Source: Thermotogaceae bacterium (lineage in GTDB: Bacteria; Thermotogota; Thermotogae; B21-G9; HyVt-16). Taken from it: 16,753 nucleotides of DNA. The notes under the pieces were generated by a model. It was not told the DNA's origin and searched no databases. It saw nothing but the letters and a program-made list of their open reading frames with translations. Of the stretch, positions 1 to 6,681 are shown one piece after another; position 1 is the stretch's first letter; every line of letters starts with the position of its first letter. The position numbers and the translations under genes are program-made. The stretch lies in contig DQYP01000067.1 in assembly GCA_011043375.1 (NCBI GenBank), forward strand, positions 1 through 16,753, read 5' to 3'.

Positions 1-192
1 ATCAACAGGTCTTGATTCAGGATTAGCAGACCAGTTGAATTTCCATTTTCCATTTAAGGAGATGTAATTTGGCCAGTATTCCCACTCGAGATTAAATGGA
101 TTCAATCTTGGTATGAAGGTGCAATGTGCTGGTTTTTTGCTCTTTCCCAGAATCTTCGGGTCCTCTAAATCTTTTAAATGACTCATAATCAA
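1..192 (-). CDS. Beta-galactosidase (GH2, LacZ type), N-terminal part, cut by the window edge
   Basis: Only the first 64 codons are present; the gene continues beyond base 1. The translation contains LEDPKILGKSKKPAHCTFIP, then an aromatic stretch and SLNGKWKFNW followed by NPESRP. This is the typical opening of bacterial LacZ-type GH2 beta-galactosidases, whose N-terminal sugar-binding jelly-roll domain starts with 'sLNGkWkF'. The family hydrolyses terminal beta-D-galactosides such as lactose, usually in the cytoplasm. The chosen start is TTG at 192-190, because AAGGAG at 204-199 sits 6 nt upstream. ATG at 186-184 is in frame but 12 nt from that site. The gene is transcribed away from mscS, so bases 193-351 serve as a divergent promoter region. 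The catalytic glutamates lie outside the window. The family call rests on the N-terminal signature only. Confidence 0.85.
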   Translation of the reverse strand, partial: MIMSHLKDLEDPKILGKSKKPAHCTFIPRLNPFNLEWEYWPNYISLNGKWKFNWSANPESRPVD

Positions 193-198
193 ACACTT

Positions 199-204
199 CT
201 CCTT
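199..204 (-). promoter_or_regulatory. Ribosome binding site deciding the beta-galactosidase start
   Basis: On the minus strand this reads AAGGAG. It is 6 nt from TTG at 192 and 12 nt from ATG at 186, so it favours the TTG start. It also lies inside the upstream in-frame extension of the divergent MscS reading frame, which argues that the extension is not coding. Confidence 0.6.
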
Positions 205-266
205 TCAAATTTGGTTCTGTTAATCAGAAATCAAATTCGTAATTTCAATAGATTCTTTCCTTCAAA

Positions 267-272
267 ATTATA
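267..272 (-). promoter_or_regulatory. Possible -10 box for the beta-galactosidase gene
   Basis: The minus strand reads TATAAT here, preceded by TTTTGA, about 75 bp upstream of the TTG start. I find no good -35 hexamer at 16-18 nt, and the region is AT-rich, so a chance match is possible. A low-confidence site. Confidence 0.3.
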
Positions 273-308
273 TCAAAATATCGTTGAAAGAAACCATGTT
301 AAAATAAA

Positions 309-317
309 TGATATAAT
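309..317 (+). promoter_or_regulatory. Extended -10 promoter for the mscS-GNAT-larEB-potD operon
   Basis: TGATATAAT is a perfect extended -10 element (TG, one base, TATAAT). It predicts transcription starting near 324. The leader would then be short, with GGGAG at 331-335 as the first ribosome site. TTGAAA at 284-289 is too far upstream (22 nt spacer) to be an ideal -35, but extended -10 promoters need it less. Confidence 0.5.
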
Positions 318-351
318 AGGAAATCTCAAAGGGAGCGATTATGATTTAATA

Positions 352-1311
352 ATGTTTGGTATTGTGAGTTTCATACAACAAACTATTGGGATTGATCCGA
401 TCAATCAAGTAAAAATTCTGAAATCTTTGATTACAGTAATAGTCATAATAATTTTACGAACAATAATACTGAGAATAATTTTCAGCAAGACTACAGATGT
501 AAAAAAGCGGTACTTCTTCGGAAAAAGTACTATCTATTTGGGTGTGATAATAGGAAGTTTAATAATTCTTAGAATATGGTTCGAGGGATTTGGATCACTT
601 GGTACATTTTTGGGACTTCTCTCTGCAGGAATTGCCATAGCTTCAAGAGATATTATAATGGACTTCTTTGGATGGATATTCGTGGTGATAAAGAGACCAT
701 TTAAAATTGGTGATAGAATCCAGATAGGGGAAATACGCGGTGATGTCATAGATATGAGCATATTGCAATTTACGTTGCTTGAAATAGGTAATTGGGTAAA
801 CGCTGAACAGAACACTGGAAGAATTATCTACGTTCCGAATTCCATGGTCTTCAACAATCCAATTGCAAATTACGTTGCAGGATTCAAGTATATCTGGAAT
901 GAAATTCCCGTTTTGATAACCTTTGAAAGCAATTGGAAAAAAGCAAAAGAAATCTTACTTAAGGTCGCACAAAAACACGCAGAACATCTGACTGAAGATG
1001 TTAAAAAACAGATTATAGAAGCAAGTAAGAAATATATGATATTCTATTCAAAATTGACTCCCACAGTTTATACAAGTGTTGAAGACAGTGGAGTACTTTT
1101 AACAATAAGGTATCTTTGTAAACCAAAAAGGCGAAGAATTACAGAGCAAGCTATTTGGGAGGATATCTTAGAGGAGTTTTCCAAATGTAACGATATAGAT
1201 TTTGCTTACCCAACAAGAAGATATTTCAACAACGTGTTAGAGGGAAAGATTAAAAACATAAATATCGAAAATCGAAATTCAGAGTCAGGGGGAGAGGATA
1301 ATGGAATGTAA
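352..1311 (+). CDS. Small mechanosensitive ion channel, MscS family
   Basis: A membrane channel that would open under membrane tension to release solutes on osmotic downshock. From ATG 352 the protein has 319 residues. Two hydrophobic helices (about residues 18-42 and 55-72) precede a third, glycine/alanine-containing pore helix (about 78-110, FLGLLSAGIAIAS then GWIFVV). The MscS beta-domain signature follows: KRPFKIGDRIQIGEIRGDVIDM and later IYVPNSMVFNNPIANY. The C-terminal alpha/beta domain fills the rest and ends in a polar tail. The frame stays open up to an ATG at 178, but that extension overlaps the divergent beta-galactosidase and its ribosome site and runs through the promoter, and its residues do not look like MscS. 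I therefore prefer 352, although GGGAG at 331-335 is 16 nt away (see the minigene finding). The 3' end overlaps the next gene by 11 bp. Confidence 0.88.
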   Translation: MFGIVSFIQQTIGIDPINQVKILKSLITVIVIIILRTIILRIIFSKTTDVKKRYFFGKSTIYLGVIIGSLIILRIWFEGFGSLGTFLGLLSAGIAIASRDIIMDFFGWIFVVIKRPFKIGDRIQIGEIRGDVIDMSILQFTLLEIGNWVNAEQNTGRIIYVPNSMVFNNPIANYVAGFKYIWNEIPVLITFESNWKKAKEILLKVAQKHAEHLTEDVKKQIIEASKKYMIFYSKLTPTVYTSVEDSGVLLTIRYLCKPKRRRITEQAIWEDILEEFSKCNDIDFAYPTRRYFNNVLEGKIKNINIENRNSESGGEDNGM

Positions 1312-2506
1312 AAGATTGAGTACAGATATTGATTTTGAACAATTTGCTGAGGTATCTTCGTTTTCTTTTGGTATCAAACTCGATTTCAATAAAAAGATCA
1401 TTGAGCTGATACGAAAAGCGGAAGGAAGAGGAAAACTCTCCGCATTCGGAGTCTTTGAACAGGATAAACTGGTTAGTGCTCTCATCATTTTCAACTTCGA
1501 TATGCACTTTAGAAATAGTATTTTACCAATGGGCGGGATTGCCTTTGTTTGTTCAAGGCCTGAATATAGAGGTCAAGGGTACATAAGGTATCTTTTGAAT
1601 AAAGCTATTGAGATAATGAACACCAATGGACAAGTAGTGTCCACGTTGTATCCTTTTAGCATAAATTTCTACCGAAAATATGGCTGGGAGCTCTTTGAAA
1701 CTGCCAGATTTGTTAAAATCTCAGCGAGTTCGATAATGGATTACGATATTAAGGACTACGAATTCGAAATACTTAAATCTGCTGACGAAGAATCTATACG
1801 TTTTTACAATGAACTTGTTAATTACAAATATAATTTAACTTTGCGAGATGATTGGGTATGGAACAACTGGATACTGAAGAGTTTCAATGTTGGTAATTTG
1901 AGAGAGTCTGAGATAGCCAGGCAATTAATAAAAGTGGTAAAGGACGATAAAATAGTAGCCTTGATGCCATTTGTTTTTTACAAAGATAGTGAGGGTAAAG
2001 ATAGAATAAGAGTGGAGCATATAGCGACTAAGGATAAGAATAATATCAAAGTTTGCTTGAATTTTTTGAAAAAATTGTCCCATCAATTTTCAGAGTTTGA
2101 TATCTTTCTCCCCATGGATCTCAATATCAATATTTTCTTGAAAGAGCGTACATTAAAGCACGAAATCAAGGAACTTGCAATGTTGAGAGTTGTGAACTTA
2201 GAAAAACTATCAGGTCTGCAAATCGGAAGTGATGATTTTTCATTAGTGATCAAGGTTATTGATAAAAACGCACCTTGGAATAATGGTGTTTTTGAAATTG
2301 ATTGTAGTAACAATGTTTTGAATGTACTCAAAAGTGGTAAACAGCCTCAGCTCGAGATGGACATCAAAGCAGTTGCTTTGGTTTTCTCTGGTTTTTTATC
2401 TTTGAAAGATGCAATAAACCTGAAATTGGTGAAAAAACACACAGATATCGTCGTCACTGAAAACATTCTCCCAAGTGAGACAACTTTTATGGTGGATTTC
2501 TTTTAA
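1301..2506 (+). CDS. GNAT-family N-acetyltransferase, Eis-like with C-terminal SCP2-type domain
   Basis: A 401-residue protein with the architecture of the Eis/YkgC-like acetyltransferases: an N-terminal GNAT domain, a second diverged GNAT-like region, and a C-terminal sterol-carrier-like fold. Motif A for acetyl-CoA pyrophosphate binding is RGQGYIR at residues 90-96, preceded by a beta strand (GGIAFVCSRPEY). LYPFSINFYRKYGWE at 116-130 contains the family Tyr in Y-x-x-Y/F-G. In M. tuberculosis Eis an equivalent Tyr acts as general acid and the free C-terminal carboxylate as general base; here the chain ends in Phe. Eis acetylates aminoglycosides and lysines, but the substrate here is unknown. 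ATG 1301 overlaps the mscS stop and has a strong purine-rich GGGGGAGAGG just upstream, so the two genes are probably translationally coupled. It lies 23 bp before larE. Family call strong, substrate open. Confidence 0.85.
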   Translation: MECKRLSTDIDFEQFAEVSSFSFGIKLDFNKKIIELIRKAEGRGKLSAFGVFEQDKLVSALIIFNFDMHFRNSILPMGGIAFVCSRPEYRGQGYIRYLLNKAIEIMNTNGQVVSTLYPFSINFYRKYGWELFETARFVKISASSIMDYDIKDYEFEILKSADEESIRFYNELVNYKYNLTLRDDWVWNNWILKSFNVGNLRESEIARQLIKVVKDDKIVALMPFVFYKDSEGKDRIRVEHIATKDKNNIKVCLNFLKKLSHQFSEFDIFLPMDLNINIFLKERTLKHEIKELAMLRVVNLEKLSGLQIGSDDFSLVIKVIDKNAPWNNGVFEIDCSNNVLNVLKSGKQPQLEMDIKAVALVFSGFLSLKDAINLKLVKKHTDIVVTENILPSETTFMVDFF

Positions 2507-2514
2507 ATATCGAT

Positions 2515-2521
2515 AAAGGAG
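2515..2521 (+). promoter_or_regulatory. Ribosome binding site supporting a TTG start of larE
   Basis: AAAGGAG lies 8 nt before TTG 2530, in the short gap after the acetyltransferase stop. No ATG in the larE frame is better placed, so the rare TTG start is well supported. Confidence 0.7.
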
Positions 2522-2529
2522 CGATATAT

Positions 2530-3354
2530 TTGAAAACGAAGAGGAAATATGAAAACTTGAAGGAAAGACTTGAAAATATGAGAAAAGTAGCTGTTGCCTT
2601 TTCTGGAGGAGTTGACAGTACTTTTCTGCTCAGAGTTTGTAGGGATACACTTGGAAAAGAGAATGTTATTGCTGTGACTGTGAAATCTCCTATAAGGTTT
2701 GAAAAGGACTTAGAGAATGTGAAACAGTTGGCGAGTGATATGGGAGTAAGATTGATAGAAGTGGAAGTTGATGAACTATCTGATGAGAGGTTCACAAAGA
2801 ACGATGAACTAAGGTGTTATTATTGCAAATCGATAGATTTTTCAAAAATAAAAGAGGTTGCCAACATTCATGGTTTTGAAGTCGTAGTCGATGGAACGAA
2901 TTACGATGATGTACGGTCAGATTACCGCCCTGGCATTCGCGCTTTAAGGGAATTGGGAATCATCAGTCCTTTGAGAGACAGTGAGCTGACCAAAGATGAA
3001 ATCAGGAGACTTTCAAAGGAGTTAGAATTGCCAACTTGGAATCGTCCACCGATTGGTTGTTGTTTAGCCACCAGGTTTAGATATGGGTTACAGATTACAA
3101 ATGAAAAGATAGAAAAATTGAGAAAAATAGAAAATTATCTGGAAAAATTCGAGTTAACTTTGGATCGTGCAAGATACCATGATCAGAACACCATAAGAAT
3201 AGAAGTTCTACCGGATGAAATGAATGTAATATTGGAAAATAGGGTAGATATAGTTAACTTCATAAAAAAACAGGGGTTCAAGTATGTCTCATTGGATCTT
3301 GAGGGTTATAGAACTGGAAGTATGAATGAAGAAATAGGAGGTTCAAAAAAATGA
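2530..3354 (+). CDS. larE: LarE, ATP-dependent sulfur transferase for nickel-pincer nucleotide synthesis
   Basis: LarE adenylates the carboxylates of pyridinium-3,5-biscarboxylate mononucleotide and replaces them by thiocarboxylates, the second step of nickel-pincer nucleotide (NPN) synthesis. The 274-residue protein has the PP-loop SGGVDST at residues 25-31 and, C-terminally, NRPPIGCCLATRFRYG, where LarE proteins have the C-L-A-S/T-R motif. In Lactobacillus plantarum the Cys of that motif gives up its own sulfur. Here there are two adjacent Cys (177, 178) and also C96-Y-Y-C99. Some LarE proteins, including the one studied from Thermotoga maritima, use three cysteines and a [4Fe-4S] cluster to work catalytically; the extra cysteines make this possible here, but which ones matter is inference. 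Translation starts at TTG with a strong ribosome site. The stop overlaps larB as ATGA, indicating coupling. Confidence 0.93.
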   Translation: MKTKRKYENLKERLENMRKVAVAFSGGVDSTFLLRVCRDTLGKENVIAVTVKSPIRFEKDLENVKQLASDMGVRLIEVEVDELSDERFTKNDELRCYYCKSIDFSKIKEVANIHGFEVVVDGTNYDDVRSDYRPGIRALRELGIISPLRDSELTKDEIRRLSKELELPTWNRPPIGCCLATRFRYGLQITNEKIEKLRKIENYLEKFELTLDRARYHDQNTIRIEVLPDEMNVILENRVDIVNFIKKQGFKYVSLDLEGYRTGSMNEEIGGSKK

Positions 3355-4112
3355 ACGATCTAAAAGAAATTTTATTGAGGGTTAAAAACAATGAAATAAC
3401 AGTGAATGAGGCCGAAAAGCTTATAAAAAATCTTAAAGACCCAGGGTACGAAGATCTCGGATATGCTAAAGTTGATCATCATCGTGAAAAACGTCGTGGA
3501 TTTCCCGAAGTAGTATTTTGCCAAGGAAAAACTCCAGAACAAGTTGTTGAGATAGTAAAAACTTTGCTAAAGCATCATAAGAATATTCTTGCAACTCGGG
3601 CTGATGATAAAATATTCAAAAAAGTTAGTGACAAATTCAAAGATGCGCGATATAACAAAATTGCGAAAACAATAATCATAGAGAAAGAACCTCTTCCAAA
3701 AGTCGGAAAGATATTGATCGTAAGTGCTGGCACTTCTGATTTACCGGTTGTAGAAGAGGTTAAGGAAAGCGCCAGTTTAATGGGAAACAACGTTGAAGTA
3801 CTTGTAGACGTTGGTGTAGCAGGTATCCACAGATTATTCGGTAATTTAGACAAGCTCGAAAGTGCAAGAGTGATAGTAGTCGTTGCTGGTATGGATGGTG
3901 CTCTTCCAAGCGTGGTGGCTGGCCTTGTCGATAAACCAGTGATAGCGGTACCAACCAGCGTAGGATATGGTGCAAACTTCAATGGATTAGCTCCTTTGCT
4001 AACCATGTTGAATAATTGTTCCGGTGGCATCGGTGTTGTGAACATCAACAATGGCTTTGGTGCGGCTCATTTGGCATCATTGATAAACAGGTTAGAATCA
4101 ATAGAAAAATAA
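3351..4112 (+). CDS. larB: LarB, nicotinate adenine dinucleotide carboxylase/hydrolase (NPN cofactor step 1)
   Basis: LarB carboxylates C5 of the pyridinium ring of nicotinic acid adenine dinucleotide and hydrolyses the phosphoanhydride, giving the biscarboxylate mononucleotide that LarE then sulfurates. The 253-residue chain has a LarB-specific N-terminal part (GYAKVDHHREKRRGFPEVVF at about 37-56) and a PurE-like Rossmann domain from about residue 118: ILIVSAGTSDLPVVEE, VDVGVAGIHRLF, VVVAGMDGALPSVVAGL and PTSVGYGANFNGLAPLL. The Cys in NNCSGG (residue 223) matches the position where L. plantarum LarB forms a covalent substrate adduct (C221, from memory). It starts at ATG 3351 within the larE stop and has GGAGG upstream. 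larC, for nickel insertion, does not follow; instead a polyamine-binding protein begins 15 bp after the stop. Confidence 0.95.
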   Translation: MNDLKEILLRVKNNEITVNEAEKLIKNLKDPGYEDLGYAKVDHHREKRRGFPEVVFCQGKTPEQVVEIVKTLLKHHKNILATRADDKIFKKVSDKFKDARYNKIAKTIIIEKEPLPKVGKILIVSAGTSDLPVVEEVKESASLMGNNVEVLVDVGVAGIHRLFGNLDKLESARVIVVVAGMDGALPSVVAGLVDKPVIAVPTSVGYGANFNGLAPLLTMLNNCSGGIGVVNINNGFGAAHLASLINRLESIEK

Positions 4113-4127
4113 AGAGAGGTGATACCG

Positions 4128-5153
4128 ATGAAGAAAGTATTGTCTTTGTCAATCTTGATTGTAATGCTTTCAGTTACAATTTTCACCGCTACAAAACAAA
4201 AATTGTATATCTACAATTGGTCGGATTATATACCACAGGAAGTGATTGAAAAGTTTGAAAAATTGTATAACTGCAAGGTAATATACGATACGTATGATTC
4301 GAATGAAACCATGTATGCAAAACTGAAAGCCGGTGCCAGGGGATACGATATAGCTTTTCCATCTGGTGATTACACTCAGATAATGATAAAAGAAGGAATG
4401 GTTGTGCCCCTTGATAAATCTAAAATTCCAAATTTCAAGTACATAGATCCAGAAGTGTTGAAAAAGATAGATTATGATCCCGGAAACAAATACAGTGTGC
4501 CGTATCAAATGGGTTCAACCGGAATCGCTGTGAACACCAAATATCTCAAGGATTACCCGAGATCATGGAAAATATTTGAAATGAAGGAAATCAAAGGTAA
4601 AGCAACACTCTTAGATGATATGCGAGAAGTGTTTGGAGCAGCCCTAAAATACCTGGGGTATTCTGTTAACACCACAAACATGGAGGAATTGGAAGAAGCG
4701 AAGAACGTGATCTTGAAGTGGAAAGAGAATATAGCGAAGTTCGACAATGAATTGTTCGCGAAAGGGGTTATCTCCGGCGAATTTTGGATTGTCCATGGAT
4801 ACGGGGAAAACATATTTTATGAAGCTACCGAAGAAGAGGCTAAGAATATAGATTTTTTCATCCCGAAAGAGGGTGGAACACTATGGATCGACAACATGGT
4901 TATCCTAAAAGGTGCAAGAAATGTCGATTTAGCTTACAAATTCATCGATTTCATTTTAGAGCCTGAAATAGCAGCCGAAATATCCGATTATCTTCTATTA
5001 CCGTGTATCATTGTTCCAGCTAGAGATTTTATTAAAGAGAAAAGGATCTACACAATCGAAGAGTTGAAAAATTGTGAAATGATAAAGGATCTTGGAAAGA
5101 ATTTGAGAATTTACAATGAACTCTGGAATGAAATCAGATTCGGGATGTGGTGA
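4128..5153 (+). CDS. PotD/PotF-type polyamine ABC transporter substrate-binding protein
   Basis: An exported binding protein that should deliver spermidine or putrescine to an ABC permease. The 341-residue chain opens with a signal peptide (MKKVLSLSILIVMLSVTIFT) with likely cleavage around residues 20-23. There is no lipobox Cys, so it is probably free in the periplasm. Residues matching those known to bind polyamine in E. coli PotD are present: W31 and Y34 in YNWSDY, S79 in FPSGD, D164 and E167 in DDMREVF, and W253 and D255 in WIDNM. ATG 4128 follows AGAGAGGTG with good spacing; an in-frame GTG at 4119 lies inside that ribosome site and is rejected. It is last in the plus-strand operon. No permease or ATPase gene is adjacent: larB is upstream and a convergent gene downstream, so its transporter must be encoded elsewhere. 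Confidence 0.92.
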   Translation: MKKVLSLSILIVMLSVTIFTATKQKLYIYNWSDYIPQEVIEKFEKLYNCKVIYDTYDSNETMYAKLKAGARGYDIAFPSGDYTQIMIKEGMVVPLDKSKIPNFKYIDPEVLKKIDYDPGNKYSVPYQMGSTGIAVNTKYLKDYPRSWKIFEMKEIKGKATLLDDMREVFGAALKYLGYSVNTTNMEELEEAKNVILKWKENIAKFDNELFAKGVISGEFWIVHGYGENIFYEATEEEAKNIDFFIPKEGGTLWIDNMVILKGARNVDLAYKFIDFILEPEIAAEISDYLLLPCIIVPARDFIKEKRIYTIEELKNCEMIKDLGKNLRIYNELWNEIRFGMW

Positions 5154-5166
5154 AAAACATCGAAAA

Positions 5167-6681
5167 TTAGGTGAGGAGTTTTTCCTCACCTTTTTTATTT
5201 CCAGAACCTTTTAAAAAATGATTGAGTAAGCTTCCAAGCATGTAGCCTATACCAATACCTTCCACACTCCTCAAAGTACTCAACCAAAGTGGAGCTCTTA
5301 TGTGACAGAAAGTATTGACTGTGCTTACTATTCCTACACTGCCGATAACTGGAACAAGAAATGAATACCTCTTTAAGAGTTTTCGATGTCCAAAAACATA
5401 AACAAAGAGGAATGGATAACCTATCAATTCTTTGAATCGCGGTCTGGTTAAGAATATCTTCTCCAAGAAATCCCTGAATCTTCTTTCAAAATTCAAAGCC
5501 AAGGATGTGTTACCACTCCTCAGTATATAATAAAAGGCACCTAAAATGACTATAATTGCTATCAACAGATCTACTCTGCTTAGCTTGGTTTTGATCACTT
5601 TGTTCTCGGGGTCCAAAAGTTCTTTTAACATCACAAGACCAGGAAGGGTTATTAAGGAGAGCTTTACTCCCCTAAATAAAAATATTTGGTTGAGAAACAC
5701 GGCTTCAGATAACATCGAATTTACAATGTATCCAACTAAAATCGCTAAGAATGGGTAAAGAAACAACCTCCCAATAGATGTTTTTATCTTTCTATTGATT
5801 GTTGCAAATGCTGCTACGGGTCCAATTATCCCCACGTAACTTGCGAGTAATGTGAAATGAGAATTCGTTGAGATGTTCCACAAAAAGGTGAAAATATAAA
5901 TCAAAGTAAAAAGGGGACTGTAGGAAAGAAACAGCAAAAAACCACAGATTATAGCAATGTGAACGGAGAACCCAATCCTTCTGTATCCAACCAATCTTAG
6001 ATCCGTAGTTGCATACCTTGAAAGTTTTTCCAGTATCAATTCAACATATTTCTGATAACTGATACCGAACTTTTCTGGTGGTGGGGTGATGTAAAGTAAA
6101 TCTATGCTTCTTTCCAATACCGCCCTTTTCCATCTGCTCAATGCCATCTGTAAATCTAAATTGAGACTTTCGTATTCTTTGTCCTTTATTCTATGAACCC
6201 TGAAAATCAAATCCTTTCTCCTTCTGTTTTTAGCCACCCAATTCAGAAATCCAGTTGAATCATCGAACTCCATTATTCCCAAGACTACTTTGTTTTTGTC
6301 GAGAAGTTCAGTGAACTCCCTCACATCGATTTTCGGTGGTTTTCCTAAAAAGAATATTCGAGTGCCGGGAAATTTGTTTAAGAACGTTTTCAACTTTTTA
6401 TAATCCTCTTTCTCGAAGTTGAAAACAAAAATATCTCCCTTTTTTGGTTTCTCATCATCTAACTTTTTCACCAACACGAGCTTTTGAAGGATTTCAGCAC
6501 TAAAATCCTTCATGTAACTGTTCGGAATACCTACGACCACTCTGAGATTTTGGATATCCGTTCGATACCTCTCTGTAAAATGAAAAATGATCAAAAGGAC
6601 CCCAAAGAAGATCAAAAGTTTCAAAGCGACTTTTTCGATTTTCTCACGTTTGATATAAAAATCAGATCTCTTTGATTTCAT
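5167..6681 (-). CDS. DUF5693-like multi-pass membrane protein of unknown function
   Basis: A 504-residue protein. One N-terminal helix (about residues 20-37) is followed by a soluble, probably extracytoplasmic region to about residue 235, then about eight hydrophobic segments. The C-terminal stretch has TRPRFKELIGYPFLFVYVFG and later VNTFCHIRAPLWLSTLRSVEGIGIGYMLG. I recognise this as the conserved core of DUF5693 proteins (R-P-R-x-K-E-x-x-I-G-Y-P, N-T-F-C-H, S-x-L-R-T/S), which have no known activity. The soluble part contains alternating strands and helices and could bind a ligand, but I see no catalytic motif. ATG 6681 overlaps the stop of the preceding gene as ATGA, and AGGAGAGG precedes it. 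It is the last gene of the long minus-strand operon, and its final codons form half of the terminator hairpin. A role in cell envelope or polysaccharide export is only a guess. Confidence 0.8.
   Translation of the reverse strand: MKSKRSDFYIKREKIEKVALKLLIFFGVLLIIFHFTERYRTDIQNLRVVVGIPNSYMKDFSAEILQKLVLVKKLDDEKPKKGDIFVFNFEKEDYKKLKTFLNKFPGTRIFFLGKPPKIDVREFTELLDKNKVVLGIMEFDDSTGFLNWVAKNRRRKDLIFRVHRIKDKEYESLNLDLQMALSRWKRAVLERSIDLLYITPPPEKFGISYQKYVELILEKLSRYATTDLRLVGYRRIGFSVHIAIICGFLLFLSYSPLFTLIYIFTFLWNISTNSHFTLLASYVGIIGPVAAFATINRKIKTSIGRLFLYPFLAILVGYIVNSMLSEAVFLNQIFLFRGVKLSLITLPGLVMLKELLDPENKVIKTKLSRVDLLIAIIVILGAFYYILRSGNTSLALNFERRFRDFLEKIFLTRPRFKELIGYPFLFVYVFGHRKLLKRYSFLVPVIGSVGIVSTVNTFCHIRAPLWLSTLRSVEGIGIGYMLGSLLNHFLKGSGNKKGEEKLLT
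5169..5191. terminator. Shared bidirectional intrinsic terminator between convergent operons
   Basis: A perfect 9-bp stem, AGGTGAGGA (5169-5177) and TCCTCACCT (5183-5191), encloses a GTTTT loop. On the plus strand it is followed by TTTTTTATTT, a classical U-tract that ends the potD operon. On the minus strand the downstream tract is weaker (AATTTT), so termination in that direction may be less efficient. The hairpin lies within the last codons and the stop codon of the minus-strand DUF5693-like gene. Confidence 0.9.

Noticed and set aside
284..289. TTGAAA as the -35 box of the mscS promoter
   Set aside because: The spacer to TATAAT at 312 is 22 nt, outside the usual 16-19; the extended -10 explains the promoter better.
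178..351. N-terminal extension of the MscS protein from ATG 178
   Set aside because: It overlaps the divergent beta-galactosidase start and its ribosome site, spans the extended -10 promoter, has no ribosome site of its own, and its residues do not resemble MscS.
3575..4051. Open frame of 158 codons on the minus strand inside larB
   Set aside because: It is antisense to a clearly conserved gene, Thr/Ser/Pro-rich as expected for a shadow frame, with no ribosome site.
4016..4249. Plus-strand 77-codon frame across the larB-potD junction
   Set aside because: It runs out of frame with two well-supported genes and matches no family.
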